Source of the DNA: Thalassobaculaceae bacterium
GTDB lineage: Bacteria > Pseudomonadota > Alphaproteobacteria > Thalassobaculales > Thalassobaculaceae
NCBI GenBank assembly: GCA_029212785.1
Contig: JARGOG010000013.1
Coordinates: 1 to 64,000 of the forward strand
Direction: 5' to 3'
Length of the DNA stretch: 64,000 nt
The position numbers were made by a program, and so were the translations under genes. This document shows positions 16,707 through 26,461 of the stretch, in pieces. Position 1 is the stretch's first letter, and every line of letters starts with the position of its first letter. Under the pieces are notes generated by a model, which was given only the letters and a program-made list of their open reading frames with translations, searched no databases and was not told the origin of the DNA.

Positions 16707-17480
16707 ATGATCGAATGGCACGACACCGGCATCGTCCTTTCCGCCCGGCCGCATGGCGAGGGGTCGGCGATCGTCACGCTGCTGACCGAAGAGCATGGCC
16801 GCCATGCGGGACTTGCCCGGGGGGCGTTCGGTGCCCGCGGTCGCGGCGTCTTCCAGCCGGGAAATTCGGTGACGGCGGTCTGGCGCGCCCGGCTGGCCGA
16901 GCATCTGGGATCGTGGTCGTGCGAGCTTGAGACCGGATACGCCGCCGGCGTGATGGACGACCCGCTGCGGCTTGCCGGCCTGTCCGCCGTCTGCGCCGTC
17001 GCCGATGCCGCCCTGCCGGAGCGTGAGCCGCATCCGCGCCTGTATCAGGCCCTCGGTGCGCTGCTGCGCGTGATGGCGGACGAGACGCTGGGGGACGCCT
17101 GGGTCGCGGTCTATGTGCGCTGGGAGATCGGACTTCTCACCGATCTCGGTTACGGCCTCGATCTGGAGACCTGTGCGGCGACCGGGACCAACGACGATCT
17201 CGCCTATGTCAGCCCGCGATCCGGGCGCGCGGTGTCGCTCGCCGCCGGCGAACCGTACCGCGACAAGCTGCTCACCTTGCCCCGATTCCTTGTCGGAATT
17301 CCTGGGAGTCGCGGTGGCGGCGATTCGGATGACCTGTTCGCCGGCCTGGCGCTCTCGGGGTTTTTCCTTGAACGCCATGTGTTTGCGACCCACGGACGCC
17401 AGCCGCCACCGGCGCGAACGCGATTCGTTGAACGGTTCGCCGAGCGCGCTACAGTATCTGGTGGAGGTTCCAACGCATGA
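16707..17480 (+). CDS. recO: DNA repair protein RecO
   Basis: RecO anneals single-stranded DNA and loads RecA in RecFOR recombination repair. 257 residues. The N-terminal OB-fold starts in the typical manner ([37 protein letters not shown]). The middle and C-terminal helical part ([48 protein letters not shown]) is also characteristic; the zinc-type cysteines of some RecO proteins are not obvious. The ATG at 16707 was chosen since the conserved start lies there. It overlaps parC by ATGA. Confidence 0.95.
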   Translation: MIEWHDTGIVLSARPHGEGSAIVTLLTEEHGRHAGLARGAFGARGRGVFQPGNSVTAVWRARLAEHLGSWSCELETGYAAGVMDDPLRLAGLSAVCAVADAALPEREPHPRLYQALGALLRVMADETLGDAWVAVYVRWEIGLLTDLGYGLDLETCAATGTNDDLAYVSPRSGRAVSLAAGEPYRDKLLTLPRFLVGIPGSRGGGDSDDLFAGLALSGFFLERHVFATHGRQPPPARTRFVERFAERATVSGGGSNA

Positions 17481-19726
17481 ATACGACATCTACCGATCAA
17501 CCACCCCCGGGCGAACCCGGCACGGTCCGTGACACTTGGCTCGCCGACGCGTTGAGCGAGCGCTATCTGGCTTATGCGCTGTCGACCATCATGGCGCGCT
17601 CGCTGCCGGATGTGCGCGACGGCCTGAAGCCGGTGCACCGCCGCCTGCTGTTCGCCATGCGCCAGCTCAAGCTCGACCCGGACAGCGCGTTCAAGAAATC
17701 GGCCCGCGTGGTCGGCGACGTCATGGGTAAGTTCCACCCCCATGGCGATTCGGCGATCTACGACGCCATGGTGCGCCTGGCCCAGGACTTCGCCGTGCGC
17801 TACCCGCTGGTCGACGGCCAGGGCAATTTCGGCAATGTGGACGGCGATAACGCGGCGGCCATGCGTTACACCGAGGCACGCCTGACTGAAGTGGCCCAGC
17901 GCCTTCTGGAAGGCATCGACGAGGATACGGTCGATTTCCGCGCCACCTATGACGGCGAGGGGGAGGAACCGGTCGTCCTGCCGGCGGCGTTCCCGAACCT
18001 GCTGGCCAACGGTGCCCAGGGCATTGCGGTCGGCATGGCGACGTCGATTCCGCCGCATAATGTGGATGAGCTCTGCGACGCGCTGCAGCACCTGATCAAA
18101 CACCCGGACGCGCAGATCGAGACCTTGGTCGAAAAGGTATCGGGCCCGGACTTCCCGACCGGTGGCATCCTGGTCGAGTCTCGCGAGGCGGTGACCGAAG
18201 CCTACCGCACCGGGCGCGGCTCCTTCCGGGTCCGCGCCCGCTGGGAGGTCGAGCCGCTGAAGAACGGCACCTGGCAGATCATCGTGACCGAGATCCCCTA
18301 CCAGGTGCAGAAATCGCGCCTGGTCGAGCGCATGGCCGAACTGCTGCAGAACCGCAAGCTGACCCTGCTCGGTGACATCCGCGACGAGTCGGCCGCCGAT
18401 ATCCGTCTCGTGCTTGAACCGAAGAGCCGCAACGTCGATCCCGACGTTCTGATGGAGAGCCTGTTCCGCCAGACTGATCTGGAGAGCCGGATACCGCTCA
18501 ATCTGAACGTCCTCGACAAGGACAACGTGCCTCGGGTGATGAGCCTGTCGGAGGCGTTGAAGGCATTCCTCGAGCATCGCCACGAAGTTCTGGTCCGGCG
18601 CACCGAGCACCGGCTTGGCAAGATCGCTCACCGCCTGGAGGTGCTCGGCGGCTACCTGATCGCCTTCCTGAATCTGGACGAGGTGATCCGGATCATCCGC
18701 GAGGAGGACGAGCCGAAGGCCGAGCTGATGCAGACCTTCGAGCTGAGCGATGTCCAGGCCGAGGCGATCCTGAACATGCGGCTGCGCTCGCTGCGCAAAC
18801 TCGAGGAGATCGAGCTGCGCAAGGAGCATGAGAAGCTCTCCGCCGAGCGCGACGACCTGCTCGCGCTGTTGGGCGACGAAGAACGTCGCTGGAAGACGGT
18901 CGGCCAACAGATCGGCGAGATCCGCCGCGCGTTCGGGAAGTCGACCGAGCTCGGCCGTCGCCGCACCGAGATCGGCGCCCCGCCGAGCACGGTCATCGTG
19001 CCGACCGAGGCCCTGGTCGAGCGCGAACCGATCACCGTGATCTGCTCGGAGAAGGGGTGGATCCGGGCGCTGCGCGGCCATATCGGCCTGGATCAGGAGG
19101 TCAAATACAAGGAGGGCGACGGCGAGCGGTTCCGGGTTCATGCGGAGACCACCGACAAGATCCTGGTCTTTGCCACCGACGGCCGGTTCTACACGATCGG
19201 CGGCGACAAGCTGCCATCGGGTCGTGGGCATGGCGAGCCGATCCGTTTGATCATCGACCTCGCCAACGAAGAGGACATCGTCACCATCCTGCCGCATCGG
19301 GCCGGGAACAGGCTGCTGGTCGCCTCGACCGAGGGCCGCGGCTTCATCGTCCCGTCGGACGACGTGGTCGCCCAGACCCGATCCGGCAAGCAGGTTCTGG
19401 TCACCGACGCCAAGTCAAAGGCGCGGGTCTGCGTGCCGGTCTCCGGCGATGCCGTCGCCGTGGTCGGCAGTAATCGCAAGGTTCTGATCTTTGATGTCGC
19501 CGACCTGCCGGAGATGGGGCGCGGCAAGGGCGTGATCCTGCAGAAGTACAAATCCGGCGGAACGCTCGCCGACGTGACCGTGTTCAAGGCGGAGGAGGGG
19601 CTGTCGTGGTCGCTTCAGGGCGGGCGCCGGCGCACCGAGACCGATGTGACCGCCTGGCGTGGCAAGCGGGCCGGTGCCGGCAAGGAGCCGCCGAACGGCT
19701 TCCCGCGGCCTCCTCGGTTCACTTGA
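17477..19726 (+). CDS. parC: DNA topoisomerase IV subunit A
   Basis: ParC, the breakage-reunion subunit that decatenates daughter chromosomes. 749 residues, the usual alphaproteobacterial length. Visible: [35 protein letters not shown] (the quinolone-region serine is near residue 92 and acidic residue near 96, both present in wild-type form), and [12 protein letters not shown] followed by MRYTEARL with the catalytic Tyr131. The C-terminal part after about residue 510 holds the beta-propeller repeats. It is distinguished from GyrA by length and the recO linkage. It ends 94 bases before the convergent bpt gene. Confidence 0.96.
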   Translation: MNTTSTDQPPPGEPGTVRDTWLADALSERYLAYALSTIMARSLPDVRDGLKPVHRRLLFAMRQLKLDPDSAFKKSARVVGDVMGKFHPHGDSAIYDAMVRLAQDFAVRYPLVDGQGNFGNVDGDNAAAMRYTEARLTEVAQRLLEGIDEDTVDFRATYDGEGEEPVVLPAAFPNLLANGAQGIAVGMATSIPPHNVDELCDALQHLIKHPDAQIETLVEKVSGPDFPTGGILVESREAVTEAYRTGRGSFRVRARWEVEPLKNGTWQIIVTEIPYQVQKSRLVERMAELLQNRKLTLLGDIRDESAADIRLVLEPKSRNVDPDVLMESLFRQTDLESRIPLNLNVLDKDNVPRVMSLSEALKAFLEHRHEVLVRRTEHRLGKIAHRLEVLGGYLIAFLNLDEVIRIIREEDEPKAELMQTFELSDVQAEAILNMRLRSLRKLEEIELRKEHEKLSAERDDLLALLGDEERRWKTVGQQIGEIRRAFGKSTELGRRRTEIGAPPSTVIVPTEALVEREPITVICSEKGWIRALRGHIGLDQEVKYKEGDGERFRVHAETTDKILVFATDGRFYTIGGDKLPSGRGHGEPIRLIIDLANEEDIVTILPHRAGNRLLVASTEGRGFIVPSDDVVAQTRSGKQVLVTDAKSKARVCVPVSGDAVAVVGSNRKVLIFDVADLPEMGRGKGVILQKYKSGGTLADVTVFKAEEGLSWSLQGGRRRTETDVTAWRGKRAGAGKEPPNGFPRPPRFT

Positions 19727-19751
19727 CCGGTACGGTCGGCCGGAATCCGAT

Positions 19752-19797
19752 CCGGGACCTCCCTGCCGACCGAAGATACGGCCCAGGGAGGTTCCGG
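19752..19797. terminator. long hairpin between parC and bpt
   Basis: A 14-bp stem with one GT pair: 19752-19765 pairs with 19784-19797 around an 18-base loop. It lies between convergent genes and could stop both transcripts. No strong T-run on either side. Confidence 0.55.
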
Positions 19798-19820
19798 CTC
19801 TCGCCGGGATGGCCGGGCGC

Positions 19821-20552
19821 TTACTCCGCCGGTGTCTCGAAGGTCCGCCAGCCGTCGGGGCTGAGCATTTCGACCGGGCGGTAGATCGTCTTGTAGGACA
19901 TCTTCCGGCAGCCATCGATCCAGTAGCCCAGATAGACGTAGGGCAGGCCGAGCTCGGCGGAACGGCGCACGGCGTCCAGTACCATGTAGCGGCCGAGTGC
20001 CCGTTTCGGCGCTCCCGGCTCAAAGAAGCTGTAAACGGCGGAGAGGCCATCATCCTGATGGTCGATCAGGATCGTCGACCATAAGGCGCCTCGGCCATCG
20101 CGGTATTCGATCAGCGAGGACTCGATCGGCGAACGCTCGATCATGGCGCCGTAGTCGGCCTCGTCCATCAACGCCATCTCGCCGTCGCCATGGCGGCCCG
20201 ACTGGTAGCGGGAGAACAAGTCGAACTGCTCGCGGGTTGCCTCGTTCGGGACAACCTCTCCGGTCAGGTCGGCGTTGGCCCGCAGCACACGCTTCTGGCC
20301 CTTGGTCCACTGGAAGTCGGCAACCCGGATTCGCACCGGCACGCAGGCCTGGCAGTTCTCGCAGGCCGGACGATAGGCGAGGTGCTGGGTGCGCCGGAAG
20401 CCGGCGCGGGCGAGGGTGTCATGGGCATGCCGTCCGCGGCGGGTCGAGAGGTCGCAGACCAGCCGGCGTTCCTGGCGCCCAGGCAGGTATGGGCAGGGCA
20501 TCGGAAGGGTGTGGAAAAACGTCAACGGCGGAGCAAGCGTGGCGTCATGCAT
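19821..20552 (-). CDS. bpt: aspartate/glutamate leucyltransferase
   Basis: Bacterial leucyl-transferase of the N-degron pathway; it adds leucine to proteins with N-terminal Asp or Glu and marks them for ClpAP. 243 residues. Typical features: PCPYLPGRQERRLVCDL near the N-terminus, RRTQHLAYRPACENCQACVP with the CxxC pair, and the ATE C-terminal domain with VYSFFEP, YVYLGYWIDGCRKMSYK and IYRPVEML. Bpt is the prokaryotic member of the ATE family. The start is 9 bases after the motB stop; its GGAGG lies in the end of motB, so coupling is likely. clpS and aat are not in the window. Confidence 0.94.
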   Translation of the reverse strand: MHDATLAPPLTFFHTLPMPCPYLPGRQERRLVCDLSTRRGRHAHDTLARAGFRRTQHLAYRPACENCQACVPVRIRVADFQWTKGQKRVLRANADLTGEVVPNEATREQFDLFSRYQSGRHGDGEMALMDEADYGAMIERSPIESSLIEYRDGRGALWSTILIDHQDDGLSAVYSFFEPGAPKRALGRYMVLDAVRRSAELGLPYVYLGYWIDGCRKMSYKTIYRPVEMLSPDGWRTFETPAE

Positions 20553-20561
20553 GCTGGGGGG

Positions 20562-21680
20562 TCAGCCTCCCACTCGAGGGGCCGGTGCCCCGGTATCGTT
20601 CAGAATCGGCGCGCCCGAATCGTTGGAGGCGGCCGGCGGAGTTCCTTGAGGAGCGCCGGAGTCCTGGCTGCCACCGATGCCGACCCCGCCACCCGCCAGA
20701 CCCGGAGCCGTGCCGGATACCGACGGATCGAGCAGGTTCAGATTCTTCGCCTCTTCCGGCGTCAGGTTCTTCAGCACGATGCTGATCCGCCGGTTCGTCG
20801 GGTCGGAGGGGTTGTCCACAAGCAGCGGCTCTCGGTCCGCGCGGCCGGCAACCTTTTCGATGCGGCTGATCGGAATACCGTTCTCCTCCAGCACCCGACG
20901 GGACGCATTCGCCCGATCGGAGGACAGTTCCCAGTTGGTATAGGTCGAGCCGGGCGCGAATTGCGAACTGTCGGTGTGACCGGAGATCTCGATCTTGTTG
21001 GGCATCTTCTTGATGACCTCGGCGACCTTCTGCAACAGGGCGCGGGTCTGATCGTACATCGCCGCGCTACCGTTCGGGAACAGAGCGATGCGCTCCTGGT
21101 CGATCAATTGGATGCGCAGGCCTTCCGGCACGGCGTCGATCTTCAGGGATTCGCCGGCCTCGGAGAGCTCCGGCGTCTGTTCGATGGCTTCACGCAGGGC
21201 GGCCTCGGCGTCCTCGAACTGCTGCTGCTCACGCTCGCGCAGAAGCTGCTCGACGATCTCCTGGTTCACCGTGCCTTCCTCGTCCTCGCGGGAGCCCATG
21301 CGGGACTCGATGTTCTCCGGGTCGTCGGAGTCCGGATCGAGGGATTCGGTGCGCTCGGCCTGCGGACGGGCGACCTGCGGAGTTGAGATCATCGGCGGGG
21401 AAGAGGCAGATTTCAGCGCGCCCGGCACGGTGATCGATGTGCCACCGAGCACGCCGCCGGACCCGGATCGCGTCGATCGGCTGATGGCGGTGGGGTCGAA
21501 ATAGTTGGAAATGCCCATCTTCTGCTCCTCGGTGGTCGCGTTCAGCAACCAGAGCAACAGGAAGAAGGCCATCATCGCGGTCACGAAGTCGGCATACGCC
21601 ACTTTCCAGGCGCCGCCATGGTGCCCGCCATGGCCGCCCTTCTTGACCTTCTTGATGACGATAGCGGCGTGATTGTCCAC
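20562..21680 (-). CDS. motB: flagellar motor stator protein MotB
   Basis: Stator subunit that anchors the flagellar motor to peptidoglycan and conducts protons. 372 residues. A short basic, Gly/His-rich N-terminus leads to one TM segment (KVAYADFVTAMMAFFLLLWL, with the proton-binding aspartate near residue 31). A linker with acidic residues and a predicted coiled segment (VEQLLREREQQQFEDAEAAL) precedes the OmpA-like domain (about 190-315, with EISGHTDSSQF and SSDRANASRRVL). The C-terminal tail is Gly/Pro/Ala-rich. It lies 102 bases after motA, with bpt following directly. Confidence 0.96.
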   Translation of the reverse strand: MDNHAAIVIKKVKKGGHGGHHGGAWKVAYADFVTAMMAFFLLLWLLNATTEEQKMGISNYFDPTAISRSTRSGSGGVLGGTSITVPGALKSASSPPMISTPQVARPQAERTESLDPDSDDPENIESRMGSREDEEGTVNQEIVEQLLREREQQQFEDAEAALREAIEQTPELSEAGESLKIDAVPEGLRIQLIDQERIALFPNGSAAMYDQTRALLQKVAEVIKKMPNKIEISGHTDSSQFAPGSTYTNWELSSDRANASRRVLEENGIPISRIEKVAGRADREPLLVDNPSDPTNRRISIVLKNLTPEEAKNLNLLDPSVSGTAPGLAGGGVGIGGSQDSGAPQGTPPAASNDSGAPILNDTGAPAPRVGG

Positions 21681-21782
21681 CGTATGCGTCCCCTAATCGT
21701 GACCAGTGGCTACGCCCATGCAAAGTCGGTGCCGGACGAGGCAGCGTCAACCCCGTGTCCGGCATCGCGGAGCCGCAGGCGG

Positions 21783-22643
21783 TTAAACCGGCGGAAGTGC
21801 GGCAACGGCTTCTTCAACCTCGAAGAACGATGGCCGGTCTTTGGATAGCAGCGTTTTTCGGGCGAACTCCACCGATACCGCCGGCGCGTAGCCTGAAACA
21901 TGGGCCAGGAGCCCGGCACGGATGCAGCCCATATACTTGGCGTCCGCGGCGAAGGCACCGCCCATGGCGGCCGCCAGCGGACTGACGAACCCATAGGCCA
22001 GGAGAATGCCGAGGAACGTGCCGACCAATGCGCCACCGATCAGCTTGCCCAGAACTTCCGGCGGTTCGGTGATCGAGCCCATCGTGTGAATCACGCCGAG
22101 CACGGCCGCGACAATGCCCAGCGCCGGGAACCCGTCACCCATTGTCTGGAACGCGGTCTGGATCTGCGCGTCTTCGGCGTGGTGGGTCTCCAATTCCTCG
22201 TCGAGCAGGTCGGCGAGTTCATGCGGATTGTCGGTCCCCAGCGTCATCATGCGCAGGTAGTCGCACAGGAACTCCATCGCGTGATGGTCGGCCGAGAACT
22301 TCGGAAACGCCTGGAAGAGCGAACTTTCCTCAGGCCTCTCGATATGGGCCTCGATGGCGAGCATGCCCTTGGTCTTCGCCAGCTTGAAGATGGCGTAGAG
22401 CAGAGAGAGCAATTCGAGATAATCGTCTTTGCTGTATTTCGGGCCCTTGAGCGCCGATTTGAAACCGTAACCGGCCTTGCCCAGGACGTGCTTCGGGTTG
22501 GCGACAATGAAGGCGCCGACACCGGCACCGCCGATGATCACCACCTCAAACGGCTGCCAAAGCACCCCGAGGTGCCCGCCGGCGCCGAGGTACCCGCCCA
22601 TCACGCAAGCGATAACGACCAACCATCCCAAGATAACAAACAT
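21783..22643 (-). CDS. motA: flagellar motor stator protein MotA
   Basis: MotA, which with MotB forms the proton channel of the stator. 286 residues with four predicted TM segments: two near the N-terminus (VILGWLVVIACVMGGYLGAG and the VVIIGGAGVGAFIVA region) and two near the C-terminus (FPALGIVAAVLGVIHTMGSI and ALVGTFLGILLAYGFVSPLA). The cytoplasmic loop with charged residues that meet FliG lies between. The whole chain matches the proteobacterial 280 to 290 residue form. It is the first gene of the unit; its promoter is in the 219-base gap shared with the divergent flavin reductase gene. No sigma-28 site was recognised. Confidence 0.97.
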   Translation of the reverse strand: MFVILGWLVVIACVMGGYLGAGGHLGVLWQPFEVVIIGGAGVGAFIVANPKHVLGKAGYGFKSALKGPKYSKDDYLELLSLLYAIFKLAKTKGMLAIEAHIERPEESSLFQAFPKFSADHHAMEFLCDYLRMMTLGTDNPHELADLLDEELETHHAEDAQIQTAFQTMGDGFPALGIVAAVLGVIHTMGSITEPPEVLGKLIGGALVGTFLGILLAYGFVSPLAAAMGGAFAADAKYMGCIRAGLLAHVSGYAPAVSVEFARKTLLSKDRPSFFEVEEAVAALPPV

Positions 22644-22862
22644 GCGCGGCTCCGTTCTGGAAAACCAGGCGGCGCTTGTATTGATACGCGCCCCACCGAT
22701 ATTGAATCATCCCGCATGACGCGGCATTTGCCAATGACGCCGCGTAAGCATCTCTCAAACATAGCGGTTCCGGCCGCAATTCGCGACTCTCTTGCCGGAA
22801 GCCGGTTTGAATCAAGCTCCGCACGGGCTATGAGAGTTCCCGCGATCATCTATGAGGTGACC

Positions 22863-23366
22863 ATGCCCGTGTGTGCGTCCGAGCAGCCAGGCGCTGTCGA
22901 TCCAGCCGATTTCCGCTCGATCCTTGGCCGGTTCGCCACGGGAGTCGCCGTTGTGACGACCCGTGCGCCGGACGGCGAGCCGGTTGGACTGACCGTCAAC
23001 AGCTTCACCTCGGTGTCGCTGGAGCCCCCTCTGGTTCTGTTCTGTCTCGACCTGGAGGCCGGCAGCCTGTCCGCGTTCGAGGCGGCTTCCTGCTTTGCCG
23101 TGAACATCCTTCGGGCCGGGCAGGAAGCGGTCTCCAACCGTTTCGCCGATCCGCTTGCCGCCCGCTTCGCCGATAACGATATCGCCGACTGGTCGACCGG
23201 TGCGCCGATCCTGGCGGATGCCCTGGCGGCACTCGACTGCACGGTTCACGCCCGCCACGACGGCGGCGATCACATCATTCTGGTCGGACGGGTCCAGCAC
23301 CTCGCCGTGCTGGCCGACGGCGAGCCGCTGATCTACTGGCGCGGCGGATACCGCCAACTGGTCTAG
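22863..23366 (+). CDS. flavin reductase family protein
   Basis: 167-residue FMN-binding split-barrel protein of the flavin reductase (HpaC/NTA component B) family. The pattern is clear: DFRSILGRFATGVAVVTTRA, GLTVNSFTSVSLEPPLVLFC and CTVHARHDGGDHIILVGRV. Such proteins supply reduced flavin to a two-component monooxygenase or use their own flavin substrate. No partner monooxygenase is adjacent. The ATG at 22863 has GAGGTGA 3 bases upstream; a Met 33 bases earlier was rejected. The gene ends with CTAG shared with the convergent threonine ammonia-lyase. Confidence 0.93.
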   Translation: MPVCASEQPGAVDPADFRSILGRFATGVAVVTTRAPDGEPVGLTVNSFTSVSLEPPLVLFCLDLEAGSLSAFEAASCFAVNILRAGQEAVSNRFADPLAARFADNDIADWSTGAPILADALAALDCTVHARHDGGDHIILVGRVQHLAVLADGEPLIYWRGGYRQLV

Positions 23367-24598
23367 GCTTTCGGGCGGGCCGCCTCGATCCCGAGCAGCC
23401 TGGCTTCGATGCCGAGTTCGGCGAACCGGGCCAGGATCTCGTCCACATGGTCGGTGTTGCGGGTCTCGACCACCACGTCCAGGTCCGCGCTCTTGACCGG
23501 GATGTCCTGGAACATGCGGTGATGCAGGACCTCGACGATATTACCGCCGGTCCTGCCGATGGTCTCGGCGACGGTGGCGAGCATGCCGGGCTCATCCGAA
23601 ATCTCCAGGCGCAGGCGGATCAGCCGGCCGTCCCGCACCAGTCCACGCATCAGAACCGAGGACAGCAACCGGGAATCGATGTTTCCGCCGCAGAGGACGG
23701 TCGCCACCGATCGGCCGGCGAATCGCTCCGGTGCATGGAGCAGGGCGGCGATCCCGGCGGCGCCGGCGCCTTCCGCGACCACGCGCTGATGCTCGACCAG
23801 GAACTGGACCGCGCGCTCGATCGCCCGTTCGGGTACCAGGACGATCTCGTCCACGATCTCGGCGATGATCTCGCGGGTCAGGACACCGGGCTGCTTGACC
23901 GCAATGCCTTCGGCCAAGGTCGAACCGCCGGCGCGGTTCGGCAATCCCTTCACCGCGTCGTACATGGACGGAAAGCTGTCGACCTGAACGCCGATCATCT
24001 GGATGTCCGGCCGGCGTGCCTTGAGCGCGACCGCCATGCCGGCCATCAGACCACCGCCGCCGATCGGCACGACGACACAGTCCAGCGGTCCGGCATCGGC
24101 ATCGATCTCCAGACCCACCGTGCCCTGGCCGCGGATGATGTCCGGGTCGTCGTAGGGATGCACCGGAACCAGCCCCTCCTCGTCGATCAGCGCCTGGGTG
24201 CGGGCGGCGCAGTCGGCGACGGTGCGCCCTTCCAGAACAATCCGCGCGCCGTGGGCCCGGGTCCGCTCGATTTTGGAGAACGGGGTCGTCGCCGGCATCA
24301 CGATGGTGGCCGGGATGGCGAGCCGGGCGGCGTGGTACGCCACCCCCTGGGCATGATTGCCGGCCGACATGGCGACGACGCCGCGTTCGCGCTCCGACGG
24401 GGTCAATCCCTGGAGTTTCACGCAGGATCCGCGGACCTTGAACGAGCTGGTGTGCTGAAGGTTCTCGAGCTTGAGCTGGAGCGAACAGCCGAGATGCTCT
24501 CCCAGCCGTCGGGCCTCGATCGTTGGAGTATGCAGGACCGAGCCTGAGATCTGGACGGCGGCATCCTCGATCATCTCGATCGTCACGGGCAATGTCAT
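23363..24598 (-). CDS. threonine ammonia-lyase
   Basis: PLP enzyme of fold type II converting threonine to 2-oxobutyrate, at the entry to isoleucine synthesis or threonine breakdown. 411 residues. PLP lysine in HTSSFKVRGSC (near residue 55), the GNHAQGVAYHA loop, the phosphate-binding glycine loop PIGGGGLMAGM, and a C-terminal single ACT-like domain from about residue 330 (LRLEISDEPGMLATVAETIG). The single ACT-like domain gives a length between the short TdcB form and the two-ACT IlvA form; both names are used for this group. It may also act on serine. Confidence 0.92.
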   Translation of the reverse strand: MTLPVTIEMIEDAAVQISGSVLHTPTIEARRLGEHLGCSLQLKLENLQHTSSFKVRGSCVKLQGLTPSERERGVVAMSAGNHAQGVAYHAARLAIPATIVMPATTPFSKIERTRAHGARIVLEGRTVADCAARTQALIDEEGLVPVHPYDDPDIIRGQGTVGLEIDADAGPLDCVVVPIGGGGLMAGMAVALKARRPDIQMIGVQVDSFPSMYDAVKGLPNRAGGSTLAEGIAVKQPGVLTREIIAEIVDEIVLVPERAIERAVQFLVEHQRVVAEGAGAAGIAALLHAPERFAGRSVATVLCGGNIDSRLLSSVLMRGLVRDGRLIRLRLEISDEPGMLATVAETIGRTGGNIVEVLHHRMFQDIPVKSADLDVVVETRNTDHVDEILARFAELGIEARLLGIEAARPKA

Positions 24599-24617
24599 TG
24601 GGCCTCGGCTTCCCGTC

Positions 24618-25583
24618 CTATTCGTATTGCCCCACGAGCTCCACGGTTTCGCCGCCGAGCCCTTCCTTGAAGGTCTTCACCCCCTTGGCGTCGGTATCGT
24701 TGACGCCGCCGAGGTCGAGATCGGTATACCCCGCCTCCTTCAGTTCGCCCATGGCCTGCCACAGGAGCAGGTGGCTGGCGCTGTGGGCGCGGCCGGCCGG
24801 CGTGGTCCAGCCGACCTGGTAGGTGCCGCTGGTACCGTGGCAGAGCACGAGGCAGGCGGCGACCAGCTTGTCGTCCTGGCTGGCGGTGCCGACCAGCACG
24901 CGCTTGCGCCCCAGCATGACCCGACAGAGATCCGCGACGGTGCCGACCGTTGGTCCCGGATATCCGCGCTCGGTCTTGTCCTGCTCGTAGCCTTTCAACA
25001 GGCGAAGCAGCGATTTGCCGGCCCAGGACCACTCGGTGACCAGACTGGCGGACTCGGCCTTCCTCAGATGGCCACGCCATTTGCCCTTGAGGGTCGCGCG
25101 CAGGGTGTCGGTGTCCGGGCGGAGGTCGACCCATATGGTCTGGTAGCCGATCGACTCCGGGCGGCGGCGCAGGCGTGTCGCGTCGAGCGCCGCCCGCATG
25201 TCCGGAAGGTTCCGGACTTCCGGCAGGATACGCCGCTTCCGTCCGATTCGGCGCGGGAACAGGCGGTCGAACTCGCGGAAGAAAGCGCCGACATGCTCGG
25301 GGCTGCCATAACCGTCCAGCCAGACCGGCCCCCGGTCCAGGATCAGGGCATGAATGGTGCGGCGCAGGAGCTGCGCCTCCTGGATCTGAAACAGCCCGGC
25401 CTCTTCGCCATCGATCAGGATGCGTCCGTGGCGCGGCCGCTGCCCCTGGCGCGGGCAGACCGCGCGGGCATAGTCGGGGGATTGCAACAGGTTGGCGCGC
25501 GGCGACCGGGCGAACGCGTCCTCCCACGGACCCAGATCGGTGTCAGTCCAGACGATACGGCAATCGGGGAGGGAGGTGGCCAT
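24618..25583 (-). CDS. FemAB/GNAT-like acyltransferase
   Basis: 321-residue protein with the double-GNAT layout of FemAB-like and BioF2-like (CelD-type) acetyltransferases. Visible segments are LLQSPDYARAV near the N-terminus, LKGKWRGHLRKAESASLV as the basic middle strand-helix, then AACLVLCHGTSGTYQVGWTT and LLWQAMGELKEAGYTDLDLG close to the C-terminus. Relatives make peptidoglycan or exopolysaccharide modifications with aminoacyl or acyl donors. The actual substrate is unknown. It lies 19 bases upstream of the threonine ammonia-lyase on the same strand and may share its transcript. Confidence 0.82.
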   Translation of the reverse strand: MATSLPDCRIVWTDTDLGPWEDAFARSPRANLLQSPDYARAVCPRQGQRPRHGRILIDGEEAGLFQIQEAQLLRRTIHALILDRGPVWLDGYGSPEHVGAFFREFDRLFPRRIGRKRRILPEVRNLPDMRAALDATRLRRRPESIGYQTIWVDLRPDTDTLRATLKGKWRGHLRKAESASLVTEWSWAGKSLLRLLKGYEQDKTERGYPGPTVGTVADLCRVMLGRKRVLVGTASQDDKLVAACLVLCHGTSGTYQVGWTTPAGRAHSASHLLLWQAMGELKEAGYTDLDLGGVNDTDAKGVKTFKEGLGGETVELVGQYE

Positions 25584-25775
25584 GGCGGCAGGTTAGCGAA
25601 TACGCCTCCGATTGCCAGCCCCGGCTGCGGTCGGAGTTTGTCCGAAGAGCGCGGTCTCACGGTCGCGTGCATTGGATTCCGCACCGCGGCATGATAGAGA
25701 TCTACCACAGGGGTTATGGGGAGCGGACGCCAATCGGTGGTCCGCTTGTTTTGTTGGCTTCACGGGGAGGCCGAT

Positions 25776-26444
25776 ATGTCGGGCATTCGGTTTCAGGAAT
25801 GGCACGGAATGACGACCGCAGCGGCGGCTGGGGTCGCGGCGGCGCTATTGCTGGCGACGCCGGTTGCGGCGCAGACCGTGGACAACGCTCAGACACTCAC
25901 CATCGCAGCGCCGGAGGCACCGGCCGCGTCCTGGTACGTGGTCGGCGATATCGAGCACGCGGAGGGGGGCGGTGTCGAGGGGTTCGCCGGATTCGACGAT
26001 CGCCTCGTGATTGGCAACGAGGCGCGACGCGCGGTCGGACTGGGCCTGACTTTCTCCAATGCCGAAGCAAACCGGACGCTGAGCTTCACCGCGCCGTCCC
26101 CGGTGTTGCAGGGCGATGGCGAGGACCGGTTCACCTTCCTGGTCTCGGGTGCCTATGATTGGCACACAGGAACGATCGTCACCCCACGCTTCATGGCGGG
26201 CGTCGGTGTCAGCTATCTGGATCCGAATACCGTTCCGACCCGGCTGCGGTCGGAAGATGCTCCGGGCAGCGATATCGCGCCGGCGATGCAGGTCGGAATC
26301 GGGGCGGATGTGGCGATATCGAGCTCGCTGGATCTGAGCGCGGAATACCGGGCGTCGGTGCGTGGCGCCGCCGAGACCGGGGGCGTCGAGCAGAATCCTC
26401 AGCTGGATCAGAAGTTCATGATCGGCGCGAAGCTACGCTTCTAA
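25776..26444 (+). CDS. small outer-membrane beta-barrel protein
   Basis: 222-residue secreted protein. It has a signal peptide (TTAAAAGVAAALLLATPVAAQ, cleavage near VAA-Q), then alternating hydrophobic strands with Gly-rich turns, and ends in KLRF, where a C-terminal aromatic residue is typical of outer-membrane barrels inserted by BamA. It most resembles Omp beta-barrel domain proteins such as the porin-like OmpA-barrel group. The start at 25776 has GGGGAGG at 5-base spacing; an upstream ATG at 25716 has none. No ligand can be named. Confidence 0.8.
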   Translation: MSGIRFQEWHGMTTAAAAGVAAALLLATPVAAQTVDNAQTLTIAAPEAPAASWYVVGDIEHAEGGGVEGFAGFDDRLVIGNEARRAVGLGLTFSNAEANRTLSFTAPSPVLQGDGEDRFTFLVSGAYDWHTGTIVTPRFMAGVGVSYLDPNTVPTRLRSEDAPGSDIAPAMQVGIGADVAISSSLDLSAEYRASVRGAAETGGVEQNPQLDQKFMIGAKLRF

Positions 26445-26461
26445 GATATTAAAAATAAACA

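Noticed and set aside
17204-19297. 697-codon minus-strand frame opposite parC
   Set aside because: Shadow of parC; no start signal and no domain.
19752-19797. Small RNA gene between parC and bpt
   Set aside because: Only a hairpin is visible; a bidirectional terminator explains it.
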